Part shown: piece after piece, positions 62,418 through 64,000 of the stretch | Position numbering within the stretch: the first letter of the stretch is position 1 | How the letters are laid out: each line of letters opens with the position of its first letter | NCBI RefSeq assembly: GCF_010882175.1 | Contig: NZ_WKLH01000003.1 | Location: 558,001-622,000 of the forward strand | Source: Mangrovibacterium lignilyticum | GTDB taxonomy: Bacteria; Bacteroidota; Bacteroidia; Bacteroidales; Prolixibacteraceae | Reading direction: 5' to 3' | DNA length: 64,000 nucleotides | The notes under the pieces: generated by a model | The model's input: the letters and a program-made list of their open reading frames with translations, nothing else | Told to the model about the DNA's origin: nothing | Databases searched by the model: none | Position numbers and translations under genes: made by a program

Positions 62418-64000
62418 ATGAAAAAAAATCTGGATTATTCCGGTTGGCTCTTTGCGTCCGGGATTAAAAAACTGTTCTTAATCATGAAACTAACGACGCT
62501 AATCATTTTCCTCTGTGTTTTTCATGTTAGTGCCACTACTTATTCGCAAGCAACGAAGTTTAAACTTCGTCTTTCAGAAAAAACAGTCAAGGATGTACTG
62601 ATAGAAATTGAAGAACAAAGTCAGTTCCATTTTCTTTACAACGACGAGTTTACCGACTTGAACAGAGTTGTGTCGGTAGATGCAGACAATGCGAATGTGG
62701 AAGAAGTTTTGGATCAAATATTTGCCAATTCGTCGATTACCTATAAAGTGATGGAAAATAACCTGATCGTTTTAACACCATCAGGAAACGAAATTCAGCT
62801 TCAACAGGTAACTGCTGTAAAGGGTCTTGTGAAAGACACCGATGGAGCTCCTCTACCGGGTGTTACTGTGGTTGAAAAAGGAACGACCAATGGAACAATT
62901 ACGGACTTTGATGGAAATTATTCGATTGAAGTTTCAGCCGGAGCGACCCTGGTCTTCAGTTTTGTTGGAATGCAGGTGCAGGAGATTGCTGTGGGCAGCC
63001 AATCTACAATCAATGTTGTCTTGGAAGAAGAGACATTAGGTATCGACGAGGTCGTAGTCGTCGGTTACGGTAGCCAAAAAAAGAGCGATATCATTAGTTC
63101 GATTGCAACTATGGATGCTGAGAAATTGAACGAACGTCCTGTTAATAAAGTCGATCAGGCTTTAATTGGTCAGATGGCGGGTGTACGTGTTAAACAAACC
63201 AGTGGTTTGCCGGGCCAAGGCTTTAGTATACAGGTTCGCGGTACCGGTTCAATTTCCGCCAATAACGAGCCTCTTTATGTTGTTGATGGATTCCCTATGG
63301 AAGTGTCTCCGCAATCAACAAGTGGTGGTTTCTCCAGTGGTAACCCATTGACTAACCTGAATCCGAATGATATTGAAACCATTCAGGTTTTGAAAGATGC
63401 TGCAGCGGCATCTATCTATGGATCCCGTGGTTCAAACGGTGTTGTGATCATCACGACTAAGAAAGGTAAGACCGGGAAACCTCAGATTTCATTCAATACG
63501 TATGTTGGTTGGAATGAAACAGCCAAAAAGTTGGACGTACTTTCTTCTGATGAGTGGGTTGAACGTCAGGTTGAACACATGAATTATTTCTGGGTGAAAG
63601 ACCATGCTTCTGATTTAGGTGCGACCTCTTCGCAAACAAATGCTGAACGCAGGTCGCTACTGGGGCTTGGCGCCGGTGAATACAATACGAAATATATGTG
63701 GGATGAGCGCTGGATGCAGGATGGTCACCCCGGGTTGGATTATGTAGACTGGCAAGACTTATTCTTCCGGAAAGGTTTGGTGCAAAGCTACCAGTTGTCA
63801 GCCAACGGAGGAAATGATATTGTGAAGTATTACGTTTCAGGAGACTATCTGGACCAGGAAGGCGTTGCAATTGGCGTGAATTACCGTCGCTACAGTGCTC
63901 GTGCCAATGTTGAAGTTAGCCCGAATAAGAACTTGAAATTTGGATTGAATTTATCACCTTCTTTCAGCGAACAGCAAGATCCGAATGTTGAGGGTAAAGA
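62418..64000 (+). CDS. SusC/RagA-type TonB-dependent receptor with STN domain (3' end outside window)
   Basis: The frame is open from the ATG at 62418 to the window end (527 codons, incomplete). A signal peptide (MKLTTLIIFLCVFHVSA) follows a 22-residue cytoplasmic leader. Then come an STN domain (about 46-118, LRLSEKTVKDVLIEIEEQSQ), a carboxypeptidase-like domain (134-200, VKGLVKDTDGAPLPGVTVVE), the TonB-box region DEVVVVGYGSQKKSDI from 210, and the plug (GQMAGVRVKQTSGLPGQGFS, IQVLKDAAAASIYGSRGSNG). It imports a glycan or peptide across the outer membrane with a SusD partner presumably just downstream. STN couples import to the FecR/ECF pair. Confidence 0.95.
   Translation, partial: MKKNLDYSGWLFASGIKKLFLIMKLTTLIIFLCVFHVSATTYSQATKFKLRLSEKTVKDVLIEIEEQSQFHFLYNDEFTDLNRVVSVDADNANVEEVLDQIFANSSITYKVMENNLIVLTPSGNEIQLQQVTAVKGLVKDTDGAPLPGVTVVEKGTTNGTITDFDGNYSIEVSAGATLVFSFVGMQVQEIAVGSQSTINVVLEEETLGIDEVVVVGYGSQKKSDIISSIATMDAEKLNERPVNKVDQALIGQMAGVRVKQTSGLPGQGFSIQVRGTGSISANNEPLYVVDGFPMEVSPQSTSGGFSSGNPLTNLNPNDIETIQVLKDAAAASIYGSRGSNGVVIITTKKGKTGKPQISFNTYVGWNETAKKLDVLSSDEWVERQVEHMNYFWVKDHASDLGATSSQTNAERRSLLGLGAGEYNTKYMWDERWMQDGHPGLDYVDWQDLFFRKGLVQSYQLSANGGNDIVKYYVSGDYLDQEGVAIGVNYRRYSARANVEVSPNKNLKFGLNLSPSFSEQQDPNVEGK

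Noticed and set aside
1-64000. CRISPR array, prophage, insertion sequence, tRNA or rRNA
   Set aside because: I found no regular spaced repeats other than the 34-kb array, no transposase or integrase, and no cloverleaf or rRNA-like stretch; all gaps are short and explained above.

Overview
The window is a contiguous piece of a Bacteroidota chromosome, most likely from the Bacteroidales/Marinilabiliales side (Prolixibacteraceae-like; this placement is inference). Support: an ECF sigma / FecR / SusC-type TonB receptor cascade, DUF4783, DUF2851 and a PorE-like OmpA lipoprotein, many lipoproteins, the 388-residue Bacteroidota form of PurM, and several promoters matching the Bacteroidota consensus TTTG-N19-21-TAnnTTTG. 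I saw no rRNA, tRNA, insertion sequence, prophage or CRISPR array.

Layout. 1-4.1 kb: end of a membrane-anchored DEDDh exonuclease, a cNMP/CBS/DUF294 protein, the ribosome-rescue factor ArfB, a permuted papain-like lipoprotein and a small HExxH metalloprotease. 4.1-8.3 kb (minus): rlmH followed by a 1220-residue NtrY-like histidine kinase. 8.5-9.9 kb: DUF4783 and a BrkB/YihY membrane protein. 9.9-13.9 kb (minus): a small membrane protein, mutL and two rhomboid proteases. 14-16.5 kb: a voltage-gated-type K+ channel with a C-terminal zinc ribbon, and YifB/ComM. 16.6-24.6 kb: alpha-2-macroglobulin with thioester plus penicillin-binding protein 1C. 24.8-31.6 kb: pyrophosphatase, a lipoprotein, thyA-folA, a lone sugar-binding lipoprotein, and a bifunctional nuclease with a nucleoside transporter. 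31.8-34 kb: rplU-rpmA-serS, then a degenerate ~41-bp tandem repeat and an FKBP isomerase.

35-43.4 kb is the most unusual part. Three glutamine-synthetase-fold enzymes of three classes (GSII, a GSI/PuuA-like ligase, GSIII) lie within 8.2 kb. Between them sit a HisC/CobD-like PLP enzyme, an APH-type kinase and a class IIA HAD protein lacking the usual second aspartate. The GSI-like ligase, kinase and HAD protein form one tight minus-strand operon, which I infer to be an uncharacterised small-molecule pathway (amine or amino-alcohol phosphorylation and gamma-glutamylation).

43.5-57.8 kb: M13 peptidase, PorE-like OmpA lipoprotein, threonine ammonia-lyase, an MprF-like flippase/synthase, a coiled-coil protein, purM-prfA-pyrF, a VTT-domain membrane protein and an AraC regulator. 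58.2-64 kb: DUF2851, a TrkA-N-type K+ channel, then an ECF sigma factor, a FecR anti-sigma and an STN-containing SusC-like receptor that runs off the end. This last set is a classic trans-envelope signalling module and probably opens a nutrient-uptake locus.
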